From an uncultured Prevotellaceae bacterium (GTDB lineage Bacteria > Bacteroidota > Bacteroidia > Bacteroidales > Bacteroidaceae): a stretch of DNA of 64,000 nucleotides. The DNA lies in NCBI GenBank assembly GCA_900318775.1, contig ONLY01000008.1:30092-94091 (forward strand), in the 5' to 3' direction. Under the pieces are notes generated by a model. It did not search any database, had not been told where the DNA came from, and saw nothing but the letters and a program-made list of their open reading frames with translations. The translations under genes and the position numbers were made by a program. Shown here one piece after another: positions 25,631 through 34,860 of this stretch. Position 1 is the stretch's first letter, and each line of letters opens with the position of its first letter.

Positions 25631-26908
25631 TCAATGTATAAATCCTCCATTATAGATGCACTGGTCATATAGCTTACGGATGCGGTGTCCTACTTTCACC
25701 CATGTGATTTCAGCAACTTCCTTCAAACCCTCTTCTTGCAAATATTTATGCAAGCCTTCATTGGTACAGAGAGAGTAAATTGCATCAGCCATCGCATTAA
25801 TATCCCAGTACTCCACTTTTATGACCTTGTCAAGAATCTCTCCACACCCTGATTGCTTAGAAATGATGGAGGGTGTGCCACACTGCATCGCCTCAAGCGG
25901 AGCAATGCCAAAAGGTTCTGAGACAGAAGGCATCACAAATACATCAGATGCTTTATAGCACTCATACACCTGTTTCCCTCGCTGGAAGCCGGGGAAATGA
26001 ACACGGTCCGCAATACCTTTTGCCGCGGCCAAGTCAACCATCTCCCAGTATTTGTCACCAGAACCAGCAAAACAGAAACGGATATTCTTAGAACGCTTGC
26101 AAACCAAATCTGCCGCCTCAATGAAATACTCAGGCCCTTTCTGCATCGTGATGCGCCCTAAGAAAGTAACAACCTTCTCCTTGCCATGATCAACACGCGG
26201 AATATCCAAATACTCTTGCGGAAGTGGATAGACCGCATTATGTATCGCAAAACACTTACGAGGATCTTGATGATACTCTCGGATAACCGTCTGACGTGTC
26301 AGTTCTGACACACACATAATACAATCAGCATGGTCCATACCATTCTTCTCTATAGAATAGACCGTTGGATTCACTTTACCACGAGAGCGGTCAAAGTCTG
26401 TAGCATGCACATGAATACACAAAGGCTTACCACTCACCATCTTGGCATGAACACCTGCTGGATATGTAAGCCAATCGTGAGCATGAATGATGTCAAACTG
26501 CTCTGAACGAGCCACAACACCTGCTATAATAGAGAAATTGTTAATCTCATCATGAAGATTGCCAGGATATCCGCCTGCAAATTCCATACATCCCATGTCG
26601 TTCACATTCATGTATGAAAAGTCAGCATAGATATGGTCACGGAAATTGTAGTATTCTTCAGGTGTCATGTAGTCAGGAATACGACTCTTCACATAATTAT
26701 AGTCATGACCACGATACACAATGGGCACCTGGTTCATGCCGATGATGCGCAAGAACTTCTCTTCTTCGCCACAAGGCTTTGGAAGGCAAAAGGTAATTTC
26801 AGCGTCAGGCTGACCTTCAATCATTCCCTTGGTGATACCATAAGAAGCAACTGCAAGTCCGCCATATATTTTAGGAGGGAATTCCCAACCAAACATTAAA
26901 ACTTTCAT
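25631..26908 (-). CDS. Glycogen synthase-like glycosyltransferase (GT-B)
   Basis: 425 residues. The N-terminus MKVLMFGWEFPPKIYGGLAVA has the KxGGL-type loop seen in glycogen/starch synthases. The C-terminal Rossmann half shows VTFLGRITMQKGPEYFIEAA (about residue 235) and the donor site PSVSEPFGIAPLEAMQCGTP with its glutamate pair (about residues 325-344). It should add glucose from ADP- or UDP-glucose to alpha-1,4-glucan chains. It lies 17 bases after the debranching gene. Other retaining GT4/GT5 activities cannot be excluded. Confidence 0.87.
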   Translation of the reverse strand: MKVLMFGWEFPPKIYGGLAVASYGITKGMIEGQPDAEITFCLPKPCGEEEKFLRIIGMNQVPIVYRGHDYNYVKSRIPDYMTPEEYYNFRDHIYADFSYMNVNDMGCMEFAGGYPGNLHDEINNFSIIAGVVARSEQFDIIHAHDWLTYPAGVHAKMVSGKPLCIHVHATDFDRSRGKVNPTVYSIEKNGMDHADCIMCVSELTRQTVIREYHQDPRKCFAIHNAVYPLPQEYLDIPRVDHGKEKVVTFLGRITMQKGPEYFIEAADLVCKRSKNIRFCFAGSGDKYWEMVDLAAAKGIADRVHFPGFQRGKQVYECYKASDVFVMPSVSEPFGIAPLEAMQCGTPSIISKQSGCGEILDKVIKVEYWDINAMADAIYSLCTNEGLHKYLQEEGLKEVAEITWVKVGHRIRKLYDQCIYNGGFIH

Positions 26909-26925
26909 ATCTCCTGTCCTCCGTT

Positions 26926-28869
26926 TTAATAGTTATAGAATTTAGAAAGAACCTTGTTGACACGCAACACCGCTGCCACATTCATGGCAAAGGAAAGAGC
27001 CCCACGTCCGCTGAATGGTGGATTTCCATCAAACAATTCAGGAAGGGTACCAATGCAGTGGTAGTTCATCTCTTCTTCCAAGCCTATAAAGCAACGGTCC
27101 ACCCACGAAAGTGCACTACGCTTATAGATTTTTAAGCATGTCTCCAAATAGAATCCCGAAAGCCAGGGCCAAACGGTTCCTTGATGATAAGCAGAATCTC
27201 GCTGAACCTGTCCGCCAGCATAAATTGGATTATAACCTCCCGATTTCGGAGAAAGAGAACGAATGCCTTTAGGAGTCAACAGCTCTTTCGTGCAGATATC
27301 AAAAATTTTCTTACGTTCAGGTGTCGTCAATGGACTGTACTCCAACGATGAAGCAATTAGCATATTGGGGCGAACTGACCAGGAGATATAGCCCTCATCC
27401 ACATAGTCAAGCAAATAACCATGCTCGTTCAAGAATGTATCCTTGAAGGATTTACCTGTGACCTCAGCCAATTGCGTATAAGTCTCTGCTTCTGCTGCTT
27501 GATTAGCAGACATCAACATCTCTGCATTGAAGCACAAAGCATTGTACCATAATGCATTGATTTCAACTACATAACCTGAACGTGGAACAACAGGAGAGCC
27601 ATTCACTTCGGAATTCATCCACGTTACAGCATGTTCACGTCCATCAGTAAACAGCAATCCGTTATCATGTAACTGCAAATTCGGGTGTTGGTCGGACTTG
27701 ATGTAATCAACAATCATTGCGACCAGTTTCCCATACTTATCCCGGGCTATATCTTTGTCCACCAAACGAGCATACTGCTGAATACACCAAACAGCCCACA
27801 GCAAGACATCCGGCTTATCCATCTCAAACATCTTGATGGCAGATTTCCTGCCGCCCATAAAATCCAGGATGGCTTTTTCGGCCGTTTTCATACACTTCTC
27901 ATAATACTCGACCTCATCAATAGCAAGGGTTAATCCCGGAAGAGACACAAACATGTCACGAGCCCGACATTTGAACCAAGGGTATCCTGCTATGATATAA
28001 GTTTCACCATCCCGCTCATAATGGAACTGATGAGCAGCATTGACCAAACATGACTGGAAATTGGTTCGAGGAGCATGTACATCATATTCGTAATCGAAGA
28101 TCTTTTTCAGCTGCGTTGACTTCAATTCACTCAATCCAGCTGCAAAAACCACGCTTTCGCCCTTCTTTATGTTGAATTCGAAATAACCAGGAACATATAA
28201 GTCTTCCTTGTAGTCATAACCAAGTTCCTGTTCCTTCTGGTATTCTATACCACGATACCAATTCGGCTCATAGACAAATTCATTCTTTTTATTGAGCTGC
28301 ATCATCAACTCCGGATAGCCAGGATACAAGCGGGTTTTGATACCATTGTCAATCACATCATAATGCCTATTTGCTGATGCATTTTCATGCGTACATTCTT
28401 CCACACTTCGAAATGCCAAAAATGGACGCAAACGCAATGTTGTAACAGAATGGGCATCAAGCAATGTGTAACGAATTAATATCCGGTTTTCAAAGTGCTG
28501 AAAGACCTTCTCTTTCTTCAATATCACACCACCCACACGATAGATTGTTGTCGGAAGCTTCTCCCATTCACATGAACGGATGTATTTATGTCCATTAGGA
28601 CTATATACATTACCCGAATATTTATGAAGGCCTAGATTAAACTGAGCCCCATGCTGGATGACAGTCTCGTCTAATGAAGACAAAAGAACATGATTTTCAT
28701 CATCCAGTTCGGGAACAGGAACGACCAACAAACCGTGATATTTACGAGTATTGCAATCCACAATGGATGAGCAGGAATACGCACCAGACCTATTCGTGCG
28801 TAGAACCTCCTTAGGCAGGGACTCTTGCAAGTTTGCCATCAGAGCTTTATCAAAACGTAAATAACTCAT
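26926..28869 (-). CDS. Glycogen debranching enzyme (amylo-alpha-1,6-glucosidase type)
   Basis: 647 residues. The N-terminal beta-sandwich (about residues 10-230) starts with ESLPKEVLRTNRSGAYSCSS and TRKYHGLLVVP, the family hallmark. The C-terminal (alpha/alpha)6 barrel includes GYPWFKCRARDMFVSLPGLTLA (about residue 308) and QRDSAYHQGTVWPWLSGFYLE (about residue 557), which carry the usual acidic active-site residues. It should remove alpha-1,6-linked glucose from limit dextrin in the cytoplasm. First gene of the glycogen operon, with its own promoter. Confidence 0.92.
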   Translation of the reverse strand: MSYLRFDKALMANLQESLPKEVLRTNRSGAYSCSSIVDCNTRKYHGLLVVPVPELDDENHVLLSSLDETVIQHGAQFNLGLHKYSGNVYSPNGHKYIRSCEWEKLPTTIYRVGGVILKKEKVFQHFENRILIRYTLLDAHSVTTLRLRPFLAFRSVEECTHENASANRHYDVIDNGIKTRLYPGYPELMMQLNKKNEFVYEPNWYRGIEYQKEQELGYDYKEDLYVPGYFEFNIKKGESVVFAAGLSELKSTQLKKIFDYEYDVHAPRTNFQSCLVNAAHQFHYERDGETYIIAGYPWFKCRARDMFVSLPGLTLAIDEVEYYEKCMKTAEKAILDFMGGRKSAIKMFEMDKPDVLLWAVWCIQQYARLVDKDIARDKYGKLVAMIVDYIKSDQHPNLQLHDNGLLFTDGREHAVTWMNSEVNGSPVVPRSGYVVEINALWYNALCFNAEMLMSANQAAEAETYTQLAEVTGKSFKDTFLNEHGYLLDYVDEGYISWSVRPNMLIASSLEYSPLTTPERKKIFDICTKELLTPKGIRSLSPKSGGYNPIYAGGQVQRDSAYHQGTVWPWLSGFYLETCLKIYKRSALSWVDRCFIGLEEEMNYHCIGTLPELFDGNPPFSGRGALSFAMNVAAVLRVNKVLSKFYNY

Positions 28870-28928
28870 AGTTGTATTTTAAGGTATTATTGTTACTTCT
28901 CTCGATTTTAGCGTTAGTTTTCAACGTT

Positions 28929-28959
28929 CAAATTTAGGAACATTTTTCCGTGTACACAA
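28929..28959 (-). promoter_or_regulatory. Promoter of the glycogen operon
   Basis: The minus strand reads TTG (28959-28957), a 20-base spacer, then TAAATTTG (28936-28929), 60 bases before the debranching enzyme ATG. It lies back to back with the promoter of the Crp-like gene. Confidence 0.6.
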
Positions 28960-29047
28960 CCTTTCCACCTTTTTTTTTCGAAAAAAAACGTTTACGACAT
29001 CTTTAACGGTCCAAAACATGCTATATAGCAGAAAAAAGGAAGAAAGT

Positions 29048-29079
29048 TTTGTTTTATTAACAACTTGTACGTACCTTTG
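29048..29079 (+). promoter_or_regulatory. Promoter of the second Crp-like gene
   Basis: TTTG (29048-29051), a 20-base spacer and TACCTTTG (29072-29079) match the Bacteroidetes consensus. Transcription should start near 29085, which excludes the upstream in-frame start at 29018 and supports ATG at 29105. Confidence 0.7.
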
Positions 29080-29104
29080 CAAAACAAACAAGAAAAGGGC
29101 AATA

Positions 29105-29809
29105 ATGAAAAAAAGAGATTCCATTATCTTGACTGACGCGGTTGAAAGCCTTCAAGATATCATGCGGCTCCTCTCCCCCACCCAACAAGAGGAATTACGC
29201 CATAGCATGACCATCCAAACATTCAAAAAGAATGAAGCGCTTTATCAAGAAGGAGAAGTACCACAAATGCTGCATTGCCTGATTCATGGAAAAGTAAAAA
29301 TTTATAAGGATGGCATAAGCGGACGCACTCAAATCATTCGAGTCATCAAACCTGTAGAATATTTTGGATACCGAGCGCATTTCGCTAATCAGAACTATGT
29401 AACATCCGCCGCCGCATTTGAGGCCAGTACTGTATGCCTTATTCCAATCGAAATGATAGAGAAATGGATTATGGAGAACAGCGAGTTTGCCATGTTCTTC
29501 ATTAAGTTGCTCGCTATCGAAGTAGGAAATTCCGACCAACGTACCGTAAACCTCACTCAAAAGCACATTCGAGGGAGATTGGCAGAATCACTCATCTTTC
29601 TAAGGGACAATTACGGCTTAGAGGAGGATGGCGCGACCTTGTCTATCTACCTTTCACGTGAGGACCTGGCCAATATGTCAAACATGACTACTTCAAACGC
29701 CATCCGGACACTCTCGGCCTTCGCTCAAGAGAAAATCATTGCCATCGACGGGAAAAAGATAAAAATCATCGATGGAGAGAGCCTTGAACGAATCAGCAAG
29801 ATTGGATAG
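29105..29809 (+). CDS. Crp/Fnr family transcriptional regulator
   Basis: 234 residues. Residues ~30-140 form the cNMP-binding-like barrel (KNEALYQEGEVPQMLHCLIHGKVKIY, about residues 43-68). The C-terminal winged helix is seen in LSREDLANMSNMTTSNAIRTLSAF (about residues 182-205), which replaces the usual recognition helix residues with Asn/Thr/Ser. No Fnr-type cysteine set is present. It is divergent from the glycogen operon with both promoters within 235 bases, so control of that operon is possible but not shown. Start chosen at 29105 because the promoter lies just upstream. Confidence 0.88.
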   Translation: MKKRDSIILTDAVESLQDIMRLLSPTQQEELRHSMTIQTFKKNEALYQEGEVPQMLHCLIHGKVKIYKDGISGRTQIIRVIKPVEYFGYRAHFANQNYVTSAAAFEASTVCLIPIEMIEKWIMENSEFAMFFIKLLAIEVGNSDQRTVNLTQKHIRGRLAESLIFLRDNYGLEEDGATLSIYLSREDLANMSNMTTSNAIRTLSAFAQEKIIAIDGKKIKIIDGESLERISKIG

Positions 29810-29817
29810 TCTCGCTT

Positions 29818-30753
29818 TTATATCAATGGGACCACAAAATTAAGTGCATCCCGTTCAACAGTAATACGCATAGGAGTAGGAGCTTTGGCATGAAGCACCA
29901 TGCCATCAAGCGATACCAAAGCCTTATCTACACCATTTACAACAATCTGATGAGCACGATAAGGATGAACATTTTTATAATTCAAGAAGCGCCCCTTACC
30001 TAACAGCCAAAAGCCTTCAAAAAGTTGCCACCATTTAGGGCGAGTAATCAAAGAAATGTCAAGCAACCCATTATAGGGCACGGAATTGGGGGTTTGTCCA
30101 TAGCCCAAGCAATTGCCCACGCACATGGACATATACTTTCCTTCTATTTCCTCTGCCTCTATTTTCATTGACATCGTGAACTGTTTGCGCTCAAAAATAC
30201 GGTTGATAAGTGCCGGAATTATCGAAAGCCTACGAGAACCAATGATATAGGCAGCATCATACGTTGTTTTTATTAAACGCGCTCCTAACCCGATATTAAT
30301 GCAGTTTAAGAAATACCGGCGTTGCGGTATTTGTTCATCTTGATATGTACAACACCCCACATCCACTTTTCGAAGAGTCCTTGCAATAAGGCCATCAACC
30401 ACCCGCTTATAATCATCAATTGAAACGCCCCAAAAACGAGAGAAATCATTACCAATACCATTAGGGATTACCGCAAAAGCGAAATCGTCAGGCAATATCT
30501 CACGCGATTGCATCATTGCATTTATTGCACTATTCAATGCTCCATCTCCTCCCACTACTGCAATGGTCCTATAACCATTATCACACATCATCTTGGTCAA
30601 GCGTTCCACGGAACCTGATGCCTCCGACTGAACAAAGTCAAATAGCACGCCTTTCTGTTCCATGTACTGACGAATTAGCTGCCAACGTTTCTGTGAGCGG
30701 TCCCATCCAGAATGAGGACTATATATAACACCTATGCGATTTGCTTCTGCCAT
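29818..30753 (-). CDS. Diacylglycerol kinase-type lipid kinase (DagK/YegS family)
   Basis: 311 residues. The catalytic domain has IGVIYSPHSGWDRSQKRWQLI at the N-terminus, the nucleotide motif VVGGDGALNSAINAMM (about residue 66) and FAVIPNGIGNDFSRFWG (about residue 92). The C-terminal beta-rich domain includes GNCLGYGQTPNSVPYNGLLD and the DG near the end. It should phosphorylate diacylglycerol or a related lipid using ATP at the membrane surface. The start overlaps the end of miaA by 22 bases, so the two are probably translationally coupled. Confidence 0.87.
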   Translation of the reverse strand: MAEANRIGVIYSPHSGWDRSQKRWQLIRQYMEQKGVLFDFVQSEASGSVERLTKMMCDNGYRTIAVVGGDGALNSAINAMMQSREILPDDFAFAVIPNGIGNDFSRFWGVSIDDYKRVVDGLIARTLRKVDVGCCTYQDEQIPQRRYFLNCINIGLGARLIKTTYDAAYIIGSRRLSIIPALINRIFERKQFTMSMKIEAEEIEGKYMSMCVGNCLGYGQTPNSVPYNGLLDISLITRPKWWQLFEGFWLLGKGRFLNYKNVHPYRAHQIVVNGVDKALVSLDGMVLHAKAPTPMRITVERDALNFVVPLI

Positions 30754-31481
30754 AATTCTTTTACTTTCTGTACACGTTCCTCTATCGGCATTTCAACATC
30801 AAGCCAATGGATTTGAATGCCTCGCCGTTCTTCCATTCCACGAAACCACGTCATTTGCCTCTTAGCAAACTGATGAATCGCTATCTCTAACAGAGAAACC
30901 ATTTCATCATATTTCAATTGCCCCAACAAATACAGCGTGACATACTTATACTCCAAACCATATCTAATGAGTCTTTCCGCCGGGACTCCTTGAACAATAA
31001 GGCCTCGAACTTCGTCAACCATTCCTTCATCCAAGCGGGCACGAAGCCTACGACTAATTTTTTCTCTCCGTGCATCACGACTTATATCCAACCCTATAAT
31101 CAATGATTGGAATTCAGGAAAAGCCCGACCATCGAATTCATATCCTTTGATAACGCTCTCAATATACATACCTGTACCTCCGCATAGGATTGGGAGTCGT
31201 CCCCTGCCCGTTATCATGCCATATGCATCCAAAAATCCCTGCTGCCACTCGTACACATTATATCGAGTCCCCGCTTCTGCTATATCAATTAAATGATATG
31301 GTATTTCTTTCCCATCTATGCAATAATCAGCCAAATCCTTACCGGTTCCTATATCCATGCCACGATACACTTGGCGACTATCCGCACTGATAATCTCACC
31401 ATTCATGTCATATGCAAGACGTGCAGCAAACGCAGTTTTCCCACATGCTGTAGGCCCCAATATAGTCAACAAATTATTCAT
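30732..31481 (-). CDS. miaA: tRNA dimethylallyltransferase (short form)
   Basis: 249 residues. It transfers dimethylallyl to A37 of tRNAs reading UNN codons. Walker A is LTILGPTACGKTAFAARLA (residues 5-23). The substrate loop ISADSRQVYRGMDIGTGKD (about residues 33-51) and the LPILCGGTGMYIESVIKGYEF block (about residues 96-116) are clear. It is some 60 residues shorter than the E. coli protein, lacking most of the helical insertion, like the second MiaA found in some Bacteroidales. A GTG 22 codons upstream keeps the frame open, but ATG at 31481 sits exactly before the P-loop strand. Another full-length miaA may exist elsewhere in the genome. Confidence 0.85.
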   Translation of the reverse strand: MNNLLTILGPTACGKTAFAARLAYDMNGEIISADSRQVYRGMDIGTGKDLADYCIDGKEIPYHLIDIAEAGTRYNVYEWQQGFLDAYGMITGRGRLPILCGGTGMYIESVIKGYEFDGRAFPEFQSLIIGLDISRDARREKISRRLRARLDEGMVDEVRGLIVQGVPAERLIRYGLEYKYVTLYLLGQLKYDEMVSLLEIAIHQFAKRQMTWFRGMEERRGIQIHWLDVEMPIEERVQKVKELWQKQIA

Positions 31482-31550
31482 CAGATAAGCAGTATCTATA
31501 CCACAATTATACGATATCAATTCATCCAAACAGAAACACACTACCACACA

Positions 31551-32933
31551 TTAATGAATGAGCCAGAACACGGCAAGACCAGCCACCCATGCTACCAATG
31601 CACGCCAAAGATAATGGCGAATATACCATTTGAAACGAATTCGTTCTACCTCCAACAGCGCCTGCCCTGCCATAGAGCCAACAAACAGAAGACACCCTCC
31701 ACATGCACAGCAATACGAAAGGAGTTGCCAATAGATTCCATTCTGTACAAATTCAGAAGTAGATCCCGGTGTCATATCAACATGGAACAGATTCATTCCC
31801 GCCATCACCAATGGAACATTATCCAATATGGATGACAGTACGCCAACAACCAATCCATAAATGTATACATTATCAACACACCCCTCCAGCCATGTGCCTA
31901 CAAAATCCAAGGCACCACATTCTGCCAATGCGCCAACACCCAACGAAACGCCAAAAAAATACAAGATAAGGCGCATACCTATGAATTCCGTGTTACGGAA
32001 ATAATGACGCTGAACCATTAGCACATTGCCGTTCCGCTCCAGGTTGAAGAGTCCTTCTACCGCCCATATGAGCGCCAATACCGACAACGAGCCTAAGAAC
32101 GGCGGGAGTTTTGTGATGTAATGAAAGGAAGGGATAAACCAAAGTCCAACAATACCAAGAATCAACAATGTTGCCTTCTGCCAGCCAGACCAATATGAGT
32201 CATCACCATTATATCGAGAAATCACAGAGAAAATCTCTACACGGCCATGAAGCCGCATTCCAAGCAGGACATTAAACACACACACCGTAATGATTGCGGG
32301 AAGAAAGAGCCCTGCAGCATAAGCGGATGGAGTGATCGCCCCTCGCACCCACAGCATCAGCGATGTCATGTCGCCAATAGCAGTGAAGCACCCGCCCATA
32401 CATGCCGATACCAAAATGGAGCAAGCATAGATAACACGTTGATGAGAATTGCGCACAATTTGAGAAATAATACTCATCATCAGCACTACGGTAGTCAAAT
32501 TATCCACATTGGCTGATATAGCAAAGGTCAGCAACGAAATAACCCATAAAAATAAGCGGCTATTACGCATACGGAGCCAATAAATCAAGGCATCGAACAC
32601 GCCATTGTTGTGCATCACCTCCACAATAGTGTTCGTGGCTATCAAAAAAAGGATAACCGAACATGCCTCTATGATATATTTCGTCACAACATGCTCTGCT
32701 ACAAAAAATTTCAGTCCATCAGCGGTTGAATTGCCACCCGCCAAAAACTCTTGATATTCTGTGCCATGCATCAAATGGACAAAATCACCACCATTCAGCA
32801 TGTAAATTACCCAGGCAATCACGCCACATACCATCGCAACTGTCGCGCGATTGATGTGATGCATCTGCTCTGTGCTCATCAATATGAAGCCTACTAGCAG
32901 GACTGCCACGATGATTAATGTCATGAATAGCAT
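31551..32933 (-). CDS. nhaD: NhaD-type Na+/H+ antiporter
   Basis: 460 residues, about 12-13 membrane helices, ion transporter superfamily. Family blocks are ISANVDNLTTVVLMMSIISQI, MGGCFTAIGDMTSLMLWVRG and LSSILDNVPLVMAGMNLF, where the paired aspartates should bind sodium. It probably exports Na+ in exchange for protons; with Rnf also encoded here, a sodium cycle is plausible. The frame is open back to 33086, but that part is only a translation of tRNA-Gly. ATG at 32933 with a GAGGGGG ribosome site is the start. Confidence 0.88.
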   Translation of the reverse strand: MLFMTLIIVAVLLVGFILMSTEQMHHINRATVAMVCGVIAWVIYMLNGGDFVHLMHGTEYQEFLAGGNSTADGLKFFVAEHVVTKYIIEACSVILFLIATNTIVEVMHNNGVFDALIYWLRMRNSRLFLWVISLLTFAISANVDNLTTVVLMMSIISQIVRNSHQRVIYACSILVSACMGGCFTAIGDMTSLMLWVRGAITPSAYAAGLFLPAIITVCVFNVLLGMRLHGRVEIFSVISRYNGDDSYWSGWQKATLLILGIVGLWFIPSFHYITKLPPFLGSLSVLALIWAVEGLFNLERNGNVLMVQRHYFRNTEFIGMRLILYFFGVSLGVGALAECGALDFVGTWLEGCVDNVYIYGLVVGVLSSILDNVPLVMAGMNLFHVDMTPGSTSEFVQNGIYWQLLSYCCACGGCLLFVGSMAGQALLEVERIRFKWYIRHYLWRALVAWVAGLAVFWLIH

Positions 32934-32961
32934 ATTACCCCCTCTTCTATGTTTTGAATGA

Positions 32962-32989
32962 GGGGATGTGTCAAAATAGACACATCCCC
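32962..32989 (-). terminator. Hairpin between tRNA-Gly and nhaD
   Basis: A perfect 11-base-pair stem (32962-32972 with 32979-32989, loop AAAATA) lies 31 bases downstream of the tRNA and 29 bases upstream of nhaD on the minus strand. The following sequence is only weakly U-rich. It may end the tRNA transcript or act as a processing or attenuation structure before nhaD. Confidence 0.6.
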
Positions 32990-33019
32990 TTCTTGATGAC
33001 GGTCGAATAATAACTTGTG

Positions 33020-33092
33020 AGCGGTAGACGGGACTCGAACCCGCGACCCTCGGCTTGGGAAGCCAATGCTCTACCAACTGAGCCACTACCGC
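33020..33092 (-). tRNA. tRNA-Gly(CCC)
   Basis: 73 nucleotides on the minus strand fold as a complete cloverleaf. The acceptor stem is GCGGTAG with CTACCGC, the D loop contains CAGTTGGTAGAGC, and the T arm is CGGGTTCGAGTCCCG. The anticodon loop reads TTCCCAA, so the anticodon is CCC, reading GGG. The discriminator base is U and the 3' CCA is not encoded. A minus-strand -7 box TATCTTTG lies at 33121-33128, 29 bases upstream. Confidence 0.95.
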
Positions 33093-33120
33093 ATACGCAT
33101 CACCTTCGCGTTTCCAAGTG

Positions 33121-33128
33121 CAAAGATA
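33121..33128 (-). promoter_or_regulatory. -7 element of the tRNA-Gly gene
   Basis: The minus strand reads TATCTTTG, 28 bases before the mature tRNA 5' end. No convincing -33 element. Confidence 0.5.
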
Positions 33129-33167
33129 AAAAATTATTGAGATTTACGCACCATGAACGGGAAAATA

Positions 33168-33199
33168 TTTGTGTTCGCTAATAATTTTTCCTAACTTTG
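33168..33199 (+). promoter_or_regulatory. Promoter of recF
   Basis: TTTG (33168-33171), a 20-base spacer and TAACTTTG (33192-33199). The -7 box ends four bases before the recF ATG, so transcription would begin at or next to the start codon. Confidence 0.65.
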
Positions 33200-33203
33200 T
33201 CGC

Positions 33204-34298
33204 ATGATTTTAAAAAAATTGACCATACTCAACTACAGAAACATTGCAACGGCAGAATTGACATTCTCGCCCAAAATCAATTGTTTCGTAGGCCACAATG
33301 GTGAAGGAAAGACAAACGTACTTGACGCCATTCACTTTTTATCTCTCACCAAAAGCACAGCAAATTCCATTGACTCAATGAACATACGCCACGGTGAGGA
33401 GCTGATGATGGTACAAGGCATCTATGATTTAAACGGCACAGAAGAAGAGATATCTATCGGATTGAAGATTCATCAGAAAAAGCACGTAAAACGGAATAAA
33501 AAAGAATACAAACGAATGGCGGAGCACATCGGACTACTCCCTCTCATCATTGCCTCGCCCAACGACTCCAACATTATCAATGGAGGCAGTGAAGAGCGTC
33601 GCCGCCTAATGGACATCGTCATTTCACAATATGACCCAGAATATCTAACTGCACTCAGCGCCTATAACAAAGCATTGCAACAACGCAATGCCCTACTCAA
33701 AGCAGAAGAAGAGCCTCAACCCGAAATTCTCTCCCTGTTCGAAGAGATGATGGCTGAAAACGGAGAACGAATCTACCAGAAACGGAACGCCTTCATTGAG
33801 GAATTCACTCCTGTATTCCAGCATTTCTACCAACTCATTTCCAACGGCAACGAAAAAATTGGACTTTGCTACACGAGCCATTGTCAACGTGGACCACTTC
33901 TCGCAATCATCCAACGCGACCGTACAAAAGACCGCATTATGGGCTATTCCTTACACGGGATCCATAAAGATGAGTTAGAAATGACCCTCAACGGTTTTCC
34001 CATCAAGCGAGAAGGCTCACAGGGGCAGAACAAAACTTACATGCTAGCCCTTAAACTAGCCCAATTCGACTTTCTTAAGCGCACAGGCAGCAAGACCACC
34101 CCTCTCCTATTGCTAGACGACATTTTCGACAAACTGGACGCACAGCGCGTAGAACAAATCGTAGATATAGTATCCAGTGATGCCTTTGGGCAAATCTTCA
34201 TCACAGACACCAATAGAGAGCATCTGGACAAAATACTGGAGCGTTCCCAAGGCAACTATAAAATCTTCCATGTAGAAGGTGGCCAAGTCTGCGCATAA
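33204..34298 (+). CDS. recF: DNA replication/repair protein RecF
   Basis: 364 residues, an SMC-like ATPase that helps load RecA at gapped DNA through RecOR. The N-terminus MILKKLTILNYRNIATAEL is typical. Walker A is CFVGHNGEGKTNVLDAI (about residues 30-46), the signature region is SQGQNKTYMLALKLAQ, and Walker B with the D-loop is PLLLLDDIFDKLDAQRVEQI (about residues 298-317). The next gene, 84 bases on, is a DciA-like protein, the usual recF partner in Bacteroidetes. Its promoter sits so close to the ATG that the mRNA may lack a leader. Confidence 0.95.
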   Translation: MILKKLTILNYRNIATAELTFSPKINCFVGHNGEGKTNVLDAIHFLSLTKSTANSIDSMNIRHGEELMMVQGIYDLNGTEEEISIGLKIHQKKHVKRNKKEYKRMAEHIGLLPLIIASPNDSNIINGGSEERRRLMDIVISQYDPEYLTALSAYNKALQQRNALLKAEEEPQPEILSLFEEMMAENGERIYQKRNAFIEEFTPVFQHFYQLISNGNEKIGLCYTSHCQRGPLLAIIQRDRTKDRIMGYSLHGIHKDELEMTLNGFPIKREGSQGQNKTYMLALKLAQFDFLKRTGSKTTPLLLLDDIFDKLDAQRVEQIVDIVSSDAFGQIFITDTNREHLDKILERSQGNYKIFHVEGGQVCA

Positions 34299-34382
34299 CA
34301 CACCACGCCCATAACATTATTATAATTAGCTCAACTTCACTTTTAACTCCAATTTTAACTTCTGAAAGTTGAATTTCTATTT

Positions 34383-34673
34383 ATGAAAAAAAGCAACACC
34401 GAAAGAATTGACTCCGTCATTCAGCAGTTCATGCGAATCAATGGCATAGAAACGCCCTACAACCAATACAAACTAATTCAAGCCTGGCCTGAAGTAATGG
34501 GAGAATATATCGCTCAACATACAGACAATATTTTTATCAAGAACCAGACTCTTCATGTTCACATCACCTCACCCGCCATCAAACAGAACCTTCTTCTTGA
34601 ACATCGTGCCATTGCCCAACGCCTTAATCGCAAGATTAATGCCCAAGTCATTGAAGATATTCTCTTTTATTAA
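34383..34673 (+). CDS. dciA: DUF721 / DciA family protein
   Basis: 96 residues. The pattern YKLIQAWPEVMGEYIAQHT followed by KNQTLHVHITSPAIKQNLLLE is the DUF721 core. DciA proteins load the replicative helicase DnaB in bacteria that lack DnaC or DnaI. Position next to recF supports the assignment. The short N-terminal helix of this form lacks the long extension seen in actinobacterial homologues. Confidence 0.82.
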   Translation: MKKSNTERIDSVIQQFMRINGIETPYNQYKLIQAWPEVMGEYIAQHTDNIFIKNQTLHVHITSPAIKQNLLLEHRAIAQRLNRKINAQVIEDILFY

Positions 34674-34860
34674 AGTGTTCTTTTGAAGGTACAAACAATT
34701 ATTTTCTGGCACTCATAATGGCTTGTTGGCTCAAATGAAGCAAACTATCGGGCAAACTAATACAGCATCACAATGCTAAGCTATTCATCATTACCAAACA
34801 AAACATCATCATCAAAGAGAAACCACCTCTAAGAGCATCCAGCCAAGAAATACCAGCCTC

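Noticed and set aside
32934..33086. 51-codon N-terminal extension of nhaD (MAQLVEHWLPKPRVAGSSPV...)
   Set aside because: It is the translation of the tRNA-Gly gene and the hairpin behind it, a well-known false start. The ATG at 32933 has a good ribosome site and begins the first membrane helix.
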